Source of the DNA: Scatomonas sp963930955
GTDB taxonomy: Bacteria; Bacillota; Clostridia; Lachnospirales; Lachnospiraceae
Assembly (NCBI GenBank): GCA_963930955.1
Contig: OZ006967.1
Span: 868,001-932,000, forward strand
Length of the DNA stretch: 64,000 bases
Direction: 5' to 3'
Part shown: positions 56,999-64,000 of the stretch, one piece after another
Position numbering within the stretch: position 1 is the stretch's first letter
Layout of the letters: every line of letters starts with the position of its first letter
The notes under the pieces: model-generated
What the model was told of the DNA's origin: nothing
What the model saw: only the letters and a program-made list of their open reading frames with translations
The model's database searches: none
Made by a program: the position numbers and the translations under genes

Positions 56999-57080
56999 TT
57001 TCAAAAAGAGAGCAGGGATGCTGCAAAAAACAGACGCCGCAAATTTCTTTGCGGCGCCTTTTATTAATAAGATAAATGTT

Positions 57081-57605
57081 TCAGGATGCGGCCAGCATTT
57101 TCCGTACATCCGGCACAGCTGTCAGCACCGGATAAAGCACCAGGGAGAGGATCAGACCGCTGATACCCTGGATCAGATTGGCAGGGACACTGGCAAGGGC
57201 GCCGGTAGCCCCGTAGATAAAAGATTCACAGAAGAAATATCCTCCGGCTACCAGCACTATATCAGTGATTCCGCCCAGGACAACCCCGGCATAAGGGTGT
57301 TTCCCTCCGGCGGTGATTTTCCGGTAGAGTACCGCGGACAGCAGGGCGACGAGTCCTTTAATGACCAGCGTAATGGGAACATAAAAGAGGTAGCCTCCCA
57401 TCAGATCCGCCAGAGCGGAACCTGCGCCTCCGGCCAGAAATCCACAGGCCGGCCCAAGAATGATGCCGGAGAGGATCACAATGGCGTCCCCGGGATGAAT
57501 GTAGCCGCCGGTGCCGGGGGTGGGAATGCGGATGGCCATGGTGGCCGCGCAGGCCAGAGCCGCAAACAGGGCTGTCATTACCAGTTTTTTCACATTTGAT
57601 TTCAT
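57081..57605 (-). CDS. ECF transporter S component
   Basis: 174 residues, about six membrane segments. N-terminal 'KKLVMTALFAALACAATMAIRIP' and 'GGYIHPGDAIVILSGIILGP' are typical of the substrate-binding S component of energy-coupling-factor importers, near the HmpT/PdxU type, so a vitamin precursor (hydroxymethylpyrimidine or pyridoxine-like) is a likely cargo. The shared EcfA/A'/T module must lie elsewhere. ATG 57605 behind AAAGGAGG; no riboswitch was recognised in its leader. Confidence 0.85.
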   Translation of the reverse strand: MKSNVKKLVMTALFAALACAATMAIRIPTPGTGGYIHPGDAIVILSGIILGPACGFLAGGAGSALADLMGGYLFYVPITLVIKGLVALLSAVLYRKITAGGKHPYAGVVLGGITDIVLVAGGYFFCESFIYGATGALASVPANLIQGISGLILSLVLYPVLTAVPDVRKMLAAS

Positions 57606-57748
57606 TGAAAACCTCCTTTTCCGCAGGATCTTGTACACGGACGCTAAGTTTGAAAGAATGAATGCTGTTTCTTTGTCTGTTTATTATACCTGGAAATGGT
57701 ATGGTTTGAATATCCACTTTTATAAAAGACAACCAGTCCAGTTTTGCG

Positions 57749-57777
57749 GCATATTTTTCGGACAGACGGACATACTA
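57749..57777 (+). promoter_or_regulatory. Candidate sigma-G promoter of small spore-type protein
   Basis: GCATA (57749-57753), 17 bases, CATACTA (57771-57777). Both boxes match the sigma-G pattern GHATR and CATWHTA; spacing one below the usual 18. The same CATACTA box occurs before spoVAD. Confidence 0.6.
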
Positions 57778-57818
57778 ATACCGTCAACAGACAAATAAAC
57801 TGTCAGGAGGAATGTCAT

Positions 57819-57992
57819 ATGGCAAAGAATCACAGCAGCGATGCTTACAGCAAAAACCGGACCGGCAGCGAAGATCCCATGTCCTCAGCCGCTGAGAGCG
57901 GAAAGAACAGCCGGAACTGCGGGAGTAAGAAAAATTCCGCTAAAAGCGCAGCTTCTAAAAACACCTATAAAGACGAGACGGACAGATACTGA
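57819..57992 (+). CDS. 57-residue Ser/Lys/Asn-rich protein, possible spore protein
   Basis: Start ATG 57819 with AGGAGG eight bases upstream. A small, very hydrophilic protein rich in Ser, Lys, Asn and Ala ('KNHSSDAYSKNRTGS', 'GKNSRNCGSKKNSAK'), without hydrophobic core, so probably unfolded or DNA-coating. It has its own sigma-G-like promoter and terminator. Low-complexity, late-sporulation-type features suggest a minor small acid-soluble spore protein, but it matches no SASP family I recognise. Confidence 0.6.
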   Translation: MAKNHSSDAYSKNRTGSEDPMSSAAESGKNSRNCGSKKNSAKSAASKNTYKDETDRY

Positions 57993-58037
57993 TCTGGCAG
58001 ATCCAGAATGTACAGTCTGCTTCTGAGACAGAAACAA

Positions 58038-58096
58038 CCAAAAGCCGGTATGGAAAAGAACCGAAAAGGTCGGAAATTCTATGCCGGCTTTTTGGC
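58038..58096 (+). terminator. Terminator after the small spore-type gene
   Basis: CCAAAAGCCGGTAT (58038-58051) pairs with ATGCCGGCTTTTTGG (58081-58095); the T-run is part of the arm, so it may work both ways. Confidence 0.65.
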
Positions 58097-58210
58097 GTTT
58101 ATTGTTAGGAAATCTGCAGACTTTGGAGAAGGGTTCGGAGAGACAAGGGGAAGGAATGACTTTTTGCTTCCGGTGTCATATATTAATTAAAAAGAGAAGA
58201 AGGGATTGTT

Positions 58211-58522
58211 TTGACAGGCCTGGAGATAATTTCAGCCTACCGGATTGACAGCTATGCCAAAATGCCGGGAGTCGCGTTTATAGATCTGCGGACCCCGGAG
58301 GAGTTCCGAAAGGGACACATCCGGGGCGCTTTAAATATTTCCTATGAAGAAATGGAAGAGGGAAAGCGCCCGCCCAGGGGAAAGCTTCTGGTGCTGTACT
58401 GTGAGCGGGGCGCCGCCAGTCTTGCTATGGGAAGAGAACTGGCGGAAGAAGGGTATCAGGTAAAAAGCGTTGCCGGAGGACTGCGGGCTTACCGCGGGAA
58501 CTGCATGAGCGGACGCCTCTGA
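58211..58522 (+). CDS. Rhodanese-like domain protein
   Basis: 103 residues, TTG start with AGAAGGGA upstream. One rhodanese domain: 'VAFIDLRTPEEFRKGHIRGALNI' and active loop 'LYCERGAAS' with the sulfur-carrying Cys, then 'VAGGLRAYRG'. It may carry sulfane sulfur or act as a sulfurtransferase. Stands alone. Confidence 0.85.
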   Translation: MTGLEIISAYRIDSYAKMPGVAFIDLRTPEEFRKGHIRGALNISYEEMEEGKRPPRGKLLVLYCERGAASLAMGRELAEEGYQVKSVAGGLRAYRGNCMSGRL

Positions 58523-58639
58523 AACGGCAGAATAGCGGAGCTGGGATTTTCTGCTTTGTAAAAGGCGGGAAATATGCTATGATTGTACCAGCTTTGTAAA
58601 TGCTGCAAGAAAAGGGTACAAAGAGAGCGAGGAAAAAGA

Positions 58640-59182
58640 ATGAAATATATGGTTGCGTCTGACATCCACGGCTCCGCTTATTACTGCCGGAAGATGCTGG
58701 AAAGTTTTGAAAAAGAGGGGGCGGATCGTCTGGTGCTGCTGGGAGATCTTCTTTACCACGGCCCCCGGAATGACCTGCCCCGGGAATACGCTCCCAAAGA
58801 GGTAATCCCTCTTTTGAATGGAGTGAAAGAGAAATTGCTCTGCATCCGGGGAAACTGCGATGCAGAAGTGGATCAGATGGTGCTGGAGTTTCCTGTTCTG
58901 GCGGACTATGCCCTGCTGGTGCTGGAAGGGCGGAACTATTATCTGAGCCATGGCCATATCTACCATGAGGGAAATCTGCCGCCGCTGATGCCGGGGGATG
59001 GGTTTCTGTACGGACATACCCATGTTCTGCGGGCGGAAAAGAAAGACGGCAGGATTTTTTTGAATCCGGGTTCGGTTTCTCTTCCTAAGGAGGGAAATCC
59101 GCCTACCTACGGAATCCTGGAGAAGGACTGGTTCAGGATCCGGAACTTTGAGGGGGAGACCCTCCGGGAACTGCAGCTGTAA
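58640..59182 (+). CDS. YfcE-like metallophosphodiesterase
   Basis: 180 residues: calcineurin-like metal sites 'VASDIHGS', 'LLGDLLYHGPRND', 'IRGNCDAEV', 'LSHGHIYH' and 'LYGHTHVLRAE', 'LNPGSVSLP'. Family YfcE hydrolyses phosphodiesters; the natural substrate is not known. ATG 58640 with GAGG. A second, shorter paralog lies at 61023. Confidence 0.9.
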   Translation: MKYMVASDIHGSAYYCRKMLESFEKEGADRLVLLGDLLYHGPRNDLPREYAPKEVIPLLNGVKEKLLCIRGNCDAEVDQMVLEFPVLADYALLVLEGRNYYLSHGHIYHEGNLPPLMPGDGFLYGHTHVLRAEKKDGRIFLNPGSVSLPKEGNPPTYGILEKDWFRIRNFEGETLRELQL

Positions 59183-59193
59183 AAGGAGGCGCC

Positions 59194-60357
59194 ATGGAAC
59201 TGTTTGAACTGACAGCCCCCTGCCATTTTGGTCTGGAGGCCGTATTAAAAAGAGAAATTCAGGATCTCGGGTATGAGATTCTGCAGGTGGAGGACGGAAG
59301 AGTTACCTTTGCCGGGGATGAGGAGGCTGTGGCTTACGCAAACATTTTTCTGAGGACCGCAGACCGGATCCTGCTGAAGGTGGGCCGGTTTGAAGCCAGG
59401 AGTTTTGAGGAACTGTTTGAGGGGACAAGAGCTCTGCCCTGGGAACGGTATATTCCCAAAAACGGAAAGTTCTGGGTGGCTAAAGCCAATTCTATACGCA
59501 GTCAGCTGTTCAGCCCCTCCGATATCCAGTCTATTATGAAAAAAGCCATGGTGGAGCGCCTGAAAGACCAGTATCATCTGGAATGGTTCCCGGAGGACGG
59601 GGACAGCTTTCCGGTCCGGGTGTCCATCGTCAAGGATCAGGTGCTGGTGGGTCTGGATACCACGGGAGTGCCCTTGCATAAACGGGGCTACCGGGCGTTG
59701 ACCTCCAGGGCGCCGATCTCGGAAACCCTGGCAGCAGCTCTGCTGATGCTGACTCCCTGGAAGGGGAACCGGATCCTGGTGGATCCTTTCTGCGGCAGCG
59801 GGACTTTTCCCATTGAGGCGGCGCTTATGGCTTCCAATACTGCTCCGGGGCTGAAACGGCATTTTCAGGCGGAAACCTGGGAGCATCTGGTGCCTGGGAA
59901 ATGCTGGATAAATGCCAGGGAGGACGGAGAGAGTCTGATCGATCCCCAGGCGCAAACGGATATCCAGGGATTCGATCTGGATGGGGCCGTGATCAAAGCT
60001 GCCAGAGAAAATGCCAGGGCCGCCGGGGCGGAAAAGCTGATTCATTTTCAGCAGCGTCCGGTGGCAGAACTTTCCCATCCGGGTAAATACGGATTTCTGA
60101 TCACAAATCCCCCCTATGGAGAACGGCTGGAAGAAAAGGAACAGCTTCCGGAATTATACCGGACTCTGGGAGAGCGGTTTGCTCTGCTGGATACCTGGTC
60201 GCTCTATCTGATCACCGGCTACCAGGAAGCGGAGCATTACCTGGGACGGAAAGCCGCGAAAAACCGGAAAATCTATAACGGAATGCTGAAAACCTATTTT
60301 TATCAGTATCCTGGCCCCAAGCCGCCCCGGCAGGCGCCTGTCCTTCCGAAAGAATAA
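59194..60357 (+). CDS. THUMP-domain class I RNA methyltransferase (RlmL-like)
   Basis: 387 residues. N-terminal THUMP RNA-binding part ('CHFGLEAVLKREIQDLGYEI', 'FEGTRALPWERYIPKNG'), then a Rossmann methyltransferase with 'VDPFCGSGTFPIEAALMA' SAM loop and 'ITNPPYGERL' (N-P-P-Y amino-methylation motif). The family makes m2G in 23S rRNA (RlmL/YpsC). Ribosome site AAAGGAGG. Confidence 0.92.
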   Translation: MELFELTAPCHFGLEAVLKREIQDLGYEILQVEDGRVTFAGDEEAVAYANIFLRTADRILLKVGRFEARSFEELFEGTRALPWERYIPKNGKFWVAKANSIRSQLFSPSDIQSIMKKAMVERLKDQYHLEWFPEDGDSFPVRVSIVKDQVLVGLDTTGVPLHKRGYRALTSRAPISETLAAALLMLTPWKGNRILVDPFCGSGTFPIEAALMASNTAPGLKRHFQAETWEHLVPGKCWINAREDGESLIDPQAQTDIQGFDLDGAVIKAARENARAAGAEKLIHFQQRPVAELSHPGKYGFLITNPPYGERLEEKEQLPELYRTLGERFALLDTWSLYLITGYQEAEHYLGRKAAKNRKIYNGMLKTYFYQYPGPKPPRQAPVLPKE

Positions 60358-60414
60358 TTGTCATCCTGGGGTTTTTTGTGTATAATACTACTTATGAAAA
60401 AAGGTGGGGATAAA

Positions 60415-61026
60415 ATGTACAGAATTGTTTTTGCAACCGGCAATGCCGGAAAGATGAAGGAGATCCGGGAAATTCTGGCCGATCTGGGGGCAGAGGTCCT
60501 GTCCATGAGAGAGGCAGGTATCGAGGCGGATATCGTGGAGGATGGAAATTCTTTTGAAGAAAATGCCCTGATCAAGGCGAAAGCGGTGGCCGCACTGCTG
60601 CCGGAAGGAAGTAATACCGTAGTGCTGGCGGATGATTCCGGTCTGGAAATCGATTATCTGAACGGAGAACCTGGCATTTATTCCGCCCGCTATATGGGAG
60701 AGGATACCTCTTATCGGATCAAAAACGCGAATCTGATCCAGCGGCTGGAGGGTGTACCCGTGGAAAAACGGACCGCCCGGTTTGTCTGCGCCATTGCCGC
60801 GGCTTTTCCAAATGGCAGCACAGTGATCCGCAGAGGCGTTATCGAAGGGAAGATCGGCTATGAAGAGCGGGGGGAGAACGGCTTCGGATACGACCCCATT
60901 TTTTACCTTCCGGATATGAGCCGTACCACGGCGGAACTGTCTCCGGAGGAAAAGAATTCTGTCAGCCACAGAGGACGGGCTCTGCAGGCGATTAAAACGG
61001 ATTTAGCAGAGAGGATGAGAGCATGA
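60415..61026 (+). CDS. rdgB: Non-canonical purine NTP pyrophosphatase (RdgB/HAM1)
   Basis: 203 residues. 'VFATGNAGKMKEIREIL', 'EDGNSFEENALIKAKAVA', 'LADDSGLEIDYLNGEPGIYSARY', 'GENGFGYDPIFY' and 'LSPEEKNSVSHRGRAL'. It removes ITP/XTP from the nucleotide pool. ATG 60415 behind AAGGTGGGG. It overlaps the next gene by four bases. Confidence 0.96.
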   Translation: MYRIVFATGNAGKMKEIREILADLGAEVLSMREAGIEADIVEDGNSFEENALIKAKAVAALLPEGSNTVVLADDSGLEIDYLNGEPGIYSARYMGEDTSYRIKNANLIQRLEGVPVEKRTARFVCAIAAAFPNGSTVIRRGVIEGKIGYEERGENGFGYDPIFYLPDMSRTTAELSPEEKNSVSHRGRALQAIKTDLAERMRA

Positions 61027-61508
61027 GGGTTTTAGTTGTAAGCGATACCCATGGACATCTGGAAAATCTGGAGCAGACCCTGGAGGAGTGCGGGCAGGTA
61101 GACGCCCTGATGCACTGCGGGGATATTGAAGGCCAGGGGGACCTGATCCGGAGAATGATCGATGGTCCCTGCTATATGGTAGCCGGAAATAATGACTGGG
61201 GAACAGACCTTCGCAGGGAACTGATGCTGACCCTGGATGATTATCGGGTTTTTGTAACTCATGGGAATTTTTACGGGGTTTCTCTGGGACCGGAGAGGAT
61301 TCTGGACGAAGCGCTCAGCCGCGGGGTACAGATTGCGGCCTTTGGCCACACCCACCGGCCCATGATCGAACAGCATGGTAATCTGACGCTGATCAATCCG
61401 GGCTCTCTTTGCTATCCCCGGCAGGCGGGAAGAAAGCCCTCCTACATACTGATGGATTTTGACAGAGACCATGAGGTGCATTTTAAAATTTGCTATTTGG
61501 AAAAATAA
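61023..61508 (+). CDS. YfcE-type metallophosphoesterase, shorter paralog
   Basis: 161 residues: 'VVSDTHGHLENLEQTLEE', 'MHCGDIEGQ', 'VAGNNDWGTD', 'FVTHGNFYG', 'AFGHTHRPM', 'INPGSLCYPRQ'. Usually follows rdgB in Firmicutes (YsnB/YsnA order in Bacillus). Coupled to rdgB by ATGA overlap. Confidence 0.92.
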   Translation: MRVLVVSDTHGHLENLEQTLEECGQVDALMHCGDIEGQGDLIRRMIDGPCYMVAGNNDWGTDLRRELMLTLDDYRVFVTHGNFYGVSLGPERILDEALSRGVQIAAFGHTHRPMIEQHGNLTLINPGSLCYPRQAGRKPSYILMDFDRDHEVHFKICYLEK

Positions 61509-61512
61509 GTGG

Positions 61513-61541
61513 TTGACAATATGAACAACTTATAATATACT
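61513..61541 (+). promoter_or_regulatory. Promoter of the seven-tRNA cluster
   Basis: TTGACA (61513-61518), 17-bp spacer, TATACT (61536-61541); five bases after the phosphoesterase stop. Confidence 0.75.
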
Positions 61542-61596
61542 ATACCTTGCGTCAAGTGCTAGCGTACCCTGGCAGCGACGCAGGGATATAGGTTTT

Positions 61597-61671
61597 CGGG
61601 GTGTGGCTCAGTTTGGCTAGAGCGCCTGGTTTGGGACCAGGAGGCCGCAGGTTCGAATCCTGTCACCCCGA
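61597..61671 (+). tRNA. tRNA-Pro (TGG)
   Basis: Acceptor CGGGGTG/CACCCCG, anticodon TGG in loop T-T-T-G-G-G-A, T-loop GGTTCGAATCC. CCA not encoded. Its charging would be sensed by the T-box of proS. Confidence 0.95.
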
Positions 61672-61677
61672 TATTAT

Positions 61678-61748
61678 GCAGGTGTAGTTCAATGGTAGAA
61701 CACCAGCCTTCCAAGCTGGATACGTGGGTTCGATTCCCATCACCTGCT
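61678..61748 (+). tRNA. tRNA-Gly (TCC)
   Basis: Acceptor GCAGGTG/CACCTGC, anticodon TCC, T-loop GGTTCGATTCC. Confidence 0.95.
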
Positions 61749-61768
61749 TTGTGCCGGCAGGTACATAC

Positions 61769-61842
<74 letters not shown>

Positions 61843-61867
61843 TTTTCGCTGTCAAGCGGAAAATTAT

Positions 61868-61942
61868 GGTGGGTATAGCGCAGCTGGTTAGCGCGCCAGA
61901 TTGTGGCTCTGGAGGCCAAGGGTTCGAATCCCTTTATCCACC
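61868..61942 (+). tRNA. tRNA-His (GTG)
   Basis: Acceptor GTGGGTA/TATCCAC with the extra G(-1) at 61868, anticodon GTG, T-loop GGTTCGAATCC. Confidence 0.95.
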
Positions 61943-61961
61943 CTGCCGCGAGGCGAATCTT

Positions 61962-62033
61962 TGGGCTATCGCCAAGCGGTAAGGCACAGCACTTTGACTG
62001 CTGCATACGCTGGTTCGAATCCAGCTAGCCCAG
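61962..62033 (+). tRNA. tRNA-Gln (TTG)
   Basis: Acceptor TGGGCTA/TAGCCCA, anticodon TTG, T-loop GGTTCGAATCC. Confidence 0.95.
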
Positions 62034-62041
62034 CTAATTGC

Positions 62042-62114
62042 GGAGCATTAGCTCAGGCGGTAGAGCACTTGACTTTTAATCAAGTTGTCCGGGGTTCGAA
62101 TCCCCGATGCTTCA
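62042..62114 (+). tRNA. tRNA-Lys (TTT)
   Basis: Acceptor GGAGCAT/ATGCTTC with one G-U pair, anticodon TTT, T-loop GGTTCGAATCC. Confidence 0.94.
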
Positions 62115-62171
62115 TAGATCTTTATAGCGGAAAATCCAGTGGTGAAATGGATTTCCCGCTATTTTTATCGT

Positions 62172-62254
62172 GCGGTTATGGCGGAATTGGCAGACGCGGC
62201 GGGTTTAGGTCCCGTTGGGCAACCATGCAGGTTCGAGTCCTGTTAACCGCACCA
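62172..62254 (+). tRNA. tRNA-Leu (TAG), CCA encoded
   Basis: Acceptor GCGGTTA/TAACCGC, anticodon TAG, long variable arm, T-loop GGTTCGAGTCC. The only tRNA in the window with an encoded CCA end (62252-62254). Confidence 0.95.
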
Positions 62255-62300
62255 GATTATGACGTCGTCTATGGATATCGCATAGCGGCGAGAAATTATA

Positions 62301-62338
62301 GGACACCCCTGTAAATAATAGGGGTGCCCCACTTTTTT
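62301..62338 (+). terminator. Terminator of tRNA cluster
   Basis: CACCCCT (62304-62310) pairs with AGGGGTG (62320-62326), flanked by GG/CC pairs, and six T follow. Confidence 0.8.
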
Positions 62339-62658
62339 ACACTCTTTTTGATTATTTCAGACTTTGCTTGGAGATCAGATTGCACCAATGAGGAAAATGA
62401 GGCGAGTAACGCCGATTTTCATAATTGGTCTATTGCGCTACTTCTGACATAGATGTTTCTCCTCGCACCGTTTTTTCTTAGAGGTGACACGAGTGTTTTT
62501 GCACAATAGAAAAGCACCATATCCGTTTCTGAGCAAGATGGATATGGCGCTTTATGGACTTCATCTTCGGTTATGAAAATTTCTGCTGTCTGGCAATAGC
62601 GTGGGGCGTCAGCACAAAGCGGCGTTCATTTTACCATTGATTAACTCGGCTGACTTTG
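62339..62658. other. Non-coding start of AT-rich segment
   Basis: No gene recognised. There is a 14-base imperfect inverted repeat, AAAGCACCATATCC (62511-62524) and GGATATGGCGCTTT (62540-62553), which could end the minus-strand exporter transcript. Base composition changes here from the GC-balanced host style to AT-rich. The stretch looks like the debris at the border of an acquired island; I cannot name it. Confidence 0.45.
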
Positions 62659-63372
62659 CTATTTATCAACTTTGCGTAGCAATATGCCACATACACAAAT
62701 AGCCAAAATAAGAATTACTACCAGCGGCAACAAATTTTCAAGCTGAAATACGCTGTCTGTCATTACTTTGTACCCCCATGTGGCTGGAAAAATCTTCCCT
62801 ATTGCCTCAAATGCCTTTGGCAGCAATTCAATCGGAAACATAATTCCAGAAAGCATGATAGAAGGCAGAAAAATGATGATAGAAACCATTGAAGTTTTTG
62901 CCTGGTCTTTTACTACTAAGCCAATTATGCTGGCAATACTAAGGGATACAGCAATAAAAATAGCAAGACTGGCAAAGTACAACGCCGGATTTTCTGGTAT
63001 CTCAGCATTAAAAGCAATCGGTGCGGCAATGTATAGAATTATACTCATAATAAACAGGTGTATATATGCGGAAATATTCGTCAAAACAAGACCAAGATAT
63101 AGTGGCACACCATTTGCCTTATAAACTTTTTTAATATCGCTGCTGTAAATTTCAACAAGAGAGGGCGGCAAGCCAATTAACGCACCCATTGTTACTCCGA
63201 AAACGGTCATAGACTGAATGAGTGTGTATCTTGCTTCCGGCATAACAGATGTAAATATCCCACCCATAATCGCAAAAAACAGGAGAGGAACAATATAGCA
63301 GGTTATAAGTAGTGTTTTGCTCCGTATATCTAACTTCCATTGCAGGAAAATCCCGTATAAAAAAGCACCCAT
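62659..63372 (-). CDS. ABC-2 type transporter permease
   Basis: 237 residues with six hydrophobic segments; 'VSIIIFLPSIMLSGIMFPIELLPKAFEAIGKIFPATW' (read in parts: 'IIFLPSIMLSGIMFP', 'LPKAFEAIGKIFPATW') is the hallmark of ABC-2 exporters of drugs, lantibiotics or lipids. The ATPase gene is four bases upstream. Codons are AT-rich (many ATA, TTT, AAA), unlike the rest of the window, suggesting transfer. Cargo unknown. Confidence 0.85.
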   Translation of the reverse strand: MGAFLYGIFLQWKLDIRSKTLLITCYIVPLLFFAIMGGIFTSVMPEARYTLIQSMTVFGVTMGALIGLPPSLVEIYSSDIKKVYKANGVPLYLGLVLTNISAYIHLFIMSIILYIAAPIAFNAEIPENPALYFASLAIFIAVSLSIASIIGLVVKDQAKTSMVSIIIFLPSIMLSGIMFPIELLPKAFEAIGKIFPATWGYKVMTDSVFQLENLLPLVVILILAICVCGILLRKVDK

Positions 63373-63375
63373 CTA

Positions 63376-64000
63376 TTATTCTCCTTTTGTAATCTTCATA
63401 AAATGTTGTTCCAGAGTCCCGCGGTTTATCTGTATATCTACAATAGATTCTCCATTTTCTTTATACTGTGTAAGCAACGACAGCAATGTTTCTCCGATAT
63501 TATCAGATTCGTATTTTTTGGTGCTGTTTTCTGTTTGAATTATGATGTTATAATGCCTTCCTACGGTTTCCCCCAATTGTCCAACGGTTCCAATAAAAAC
63601 AATCTTCCCCTCGGACAAAATAGCAATCCGGTCACATAAATTCTCTACTTCAGCCATGTCATGGCTTGTTAATATGATTGTTTTCCCCATTGCCTCTAAT
63701 TGTCGAATTTGTTTGTGTAAAGAAAGCCGTCCTTCCACATCAAGACCAGCTGTTGGCTCATCCAGAAAAAGAATGTCTGGATTTCGCGTTAGAGCGAGTG
63801 CTAAATGAAGTCGCCGCTTCTGACCTGTCGATAATTGATAATACTGTTTCTTCGCAAGGTTATAAATGCCGAGAGCCTCAAGCATTGCTTTATCAAGGGG
63901 ATTTTTGTTCCATTTAGCAAACAATTTAGCCGCTTCCAATGGTTTAATATGTTCCGGCAAAGAAGCTGACTGTAATTGGATGCCTATTCTACCGTGGATT
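63376..64000 (-). CDS. ABC transporter ATP-binding protein (start outside window)
   Basis: The frame stays open to the end of the window (R-I-G-I-Q-L-Q before 'LPEHIKPLEAAKLF'), so the N-terminus with Walker A lies beyond base 64000. Visible: Q-loop area 'GIQLQS', signature 'LSTGQKRRLHLALAL', Walker B 'DILFLDEPTAGLD' and 'LTSHDMAEVENLCDRIAIL'. It is the ATPase of the ABC-2 permease that follows. AT-rich codon use as its partner. Confidence 0.9.
   Translation of the reverse strand, partial: IHGRIGIQLQSASLPEHIKPLEAAKLFAKWNKNPLDKAMLEALGIYNLAKKQYYQLSTGQKRRLHLALALTRNPDILFLDEPTAGLDVEGRLSLHKQIRQLEAMGKTIILTSHDMAEVENLCDRIAILSEGKIVFIGTVGQLGETVGRHYNIIIQTENSTKKYESDNIGETLLSLLTQYKENGESIVDIQINRGTLEQHFMKITKGE

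Noticed and set aside
57606..57760. Riboswitch before the ECF S component
   Set aside because: The roughly 90-base leader shows no motif of TPP, preQ1, THF or other riboswitches that I could recognise.
62339..62658. Remnant relaxase or transfer gene
   Set aside because: Short reading frames here break after a few codons in all frames and I could not recognise any family.

Overview
The window looks like the chromosome of a spore-forming, anaerobic Firmicute, most probably a Lachnospiraceae-type Clostridium. The evidence is the set of sporulation genes (spoVAD-spoVAE, cwlD, yabP-yabQ-divIC, spoIIE, a CotS-type kinase), the order tilS-hpt-ftsH and rapZ-whiA-crh, a T-box in front of an archaeal-type proS, an anaerobic sulfite reductase operon (asrABC), ECF transporter parts, and AGGAGG-type ribosome sites. 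Coding density is high. Only the last 1.7 kb is visibly AT-richer and foreign-looking.

Layout. 1-5 kb: a cut-off LysR regulator, an Rpn-type nuclease with an in-frame GRAE repeat, a URO-D family methyltransferase-like gene and a PucR-type regulator. 5-11.7 kb: one tightly overlapping operon for molybdate uptake and molybdenum cofactor making (modABC, a MoeA-like protein, moaC, moaA, a MogA/MoaB protein, a MOSC protein, a nitroreductase), preceded by a structured leader. 11.8-17.3 kb: spoVAD-spoVAE, then murB-rapZ-whiA-crh and, convergent, mecA. 17.4-23.2 kb: a candidate 6S-like RNA, a small protein, a GH18 protein, a coiled-coil protein, and cwlD split in two by a 1.7-kb serine-recombinase element. 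23-36 kb: sua5, a dead-looking LMW phosphatase, rpiB, upp, dCMP deaminase, T-box-proS, acyP, cca, CotS-like, pgcA, mazG, HU, S4 protein, yabP, yabQ, divIC. 35-41 kb: spoIIE, tilS, hpt, ftsH. 41-48.7 kb: a GH13 enzyme, a tRNA pair, a Crp/Fnr regulator, trxA, a flavodoxin-fold reductase and carB. 48.8-55 kb: PhoH-PIN protein, HD hydrolase, a second Crp/Fnr regulator and asrABC, a GNAT protein. 55-61.5 kb: an HTH-aminotransferase fusion, an ECF S component, a small probable spore protein, rhodanese, two YfcE-like phosphodiesterases, an RNA methyltransferase and rdgB. 61.6-62.3 kb: seven tRNAs. 62.3-64 kb: an AT-rich segment with an ABC-2 exporter.

The main discovery candidate is the interrupted cwlD. 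The cortex amidase gene is cut exactly inside the codons of its zinc-ligand motif (H-G-G) by a 1,700-bp element flanked by a 9-bp direct repeat CATGGGGGA. Joining the two copies restores one perfect 230-residue CwlD reading frame. The element carries only a 39-codon ORF and a large serine recombinase, and its two ends carry a 10-bp inverted repeat that would come together in the excised circle as an attP-like site. This is the architecture of a sporulation-timed intervening element (as known for skin in sigK), here in minimal form and in cwlD.

A second theme is how sporulation genes are insulated. Rho-independent terminators end directly at the start codons of spoVAD and yabP, so that the G-rich 3' arm can serve as ribosome site and the T-run as spacer, while sporulation-type promoter elements lie in or just before the hairpin. 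spoIIE has a sigma-A promoter with the 21-bp spacing typical of Spo0A-activated promoters.
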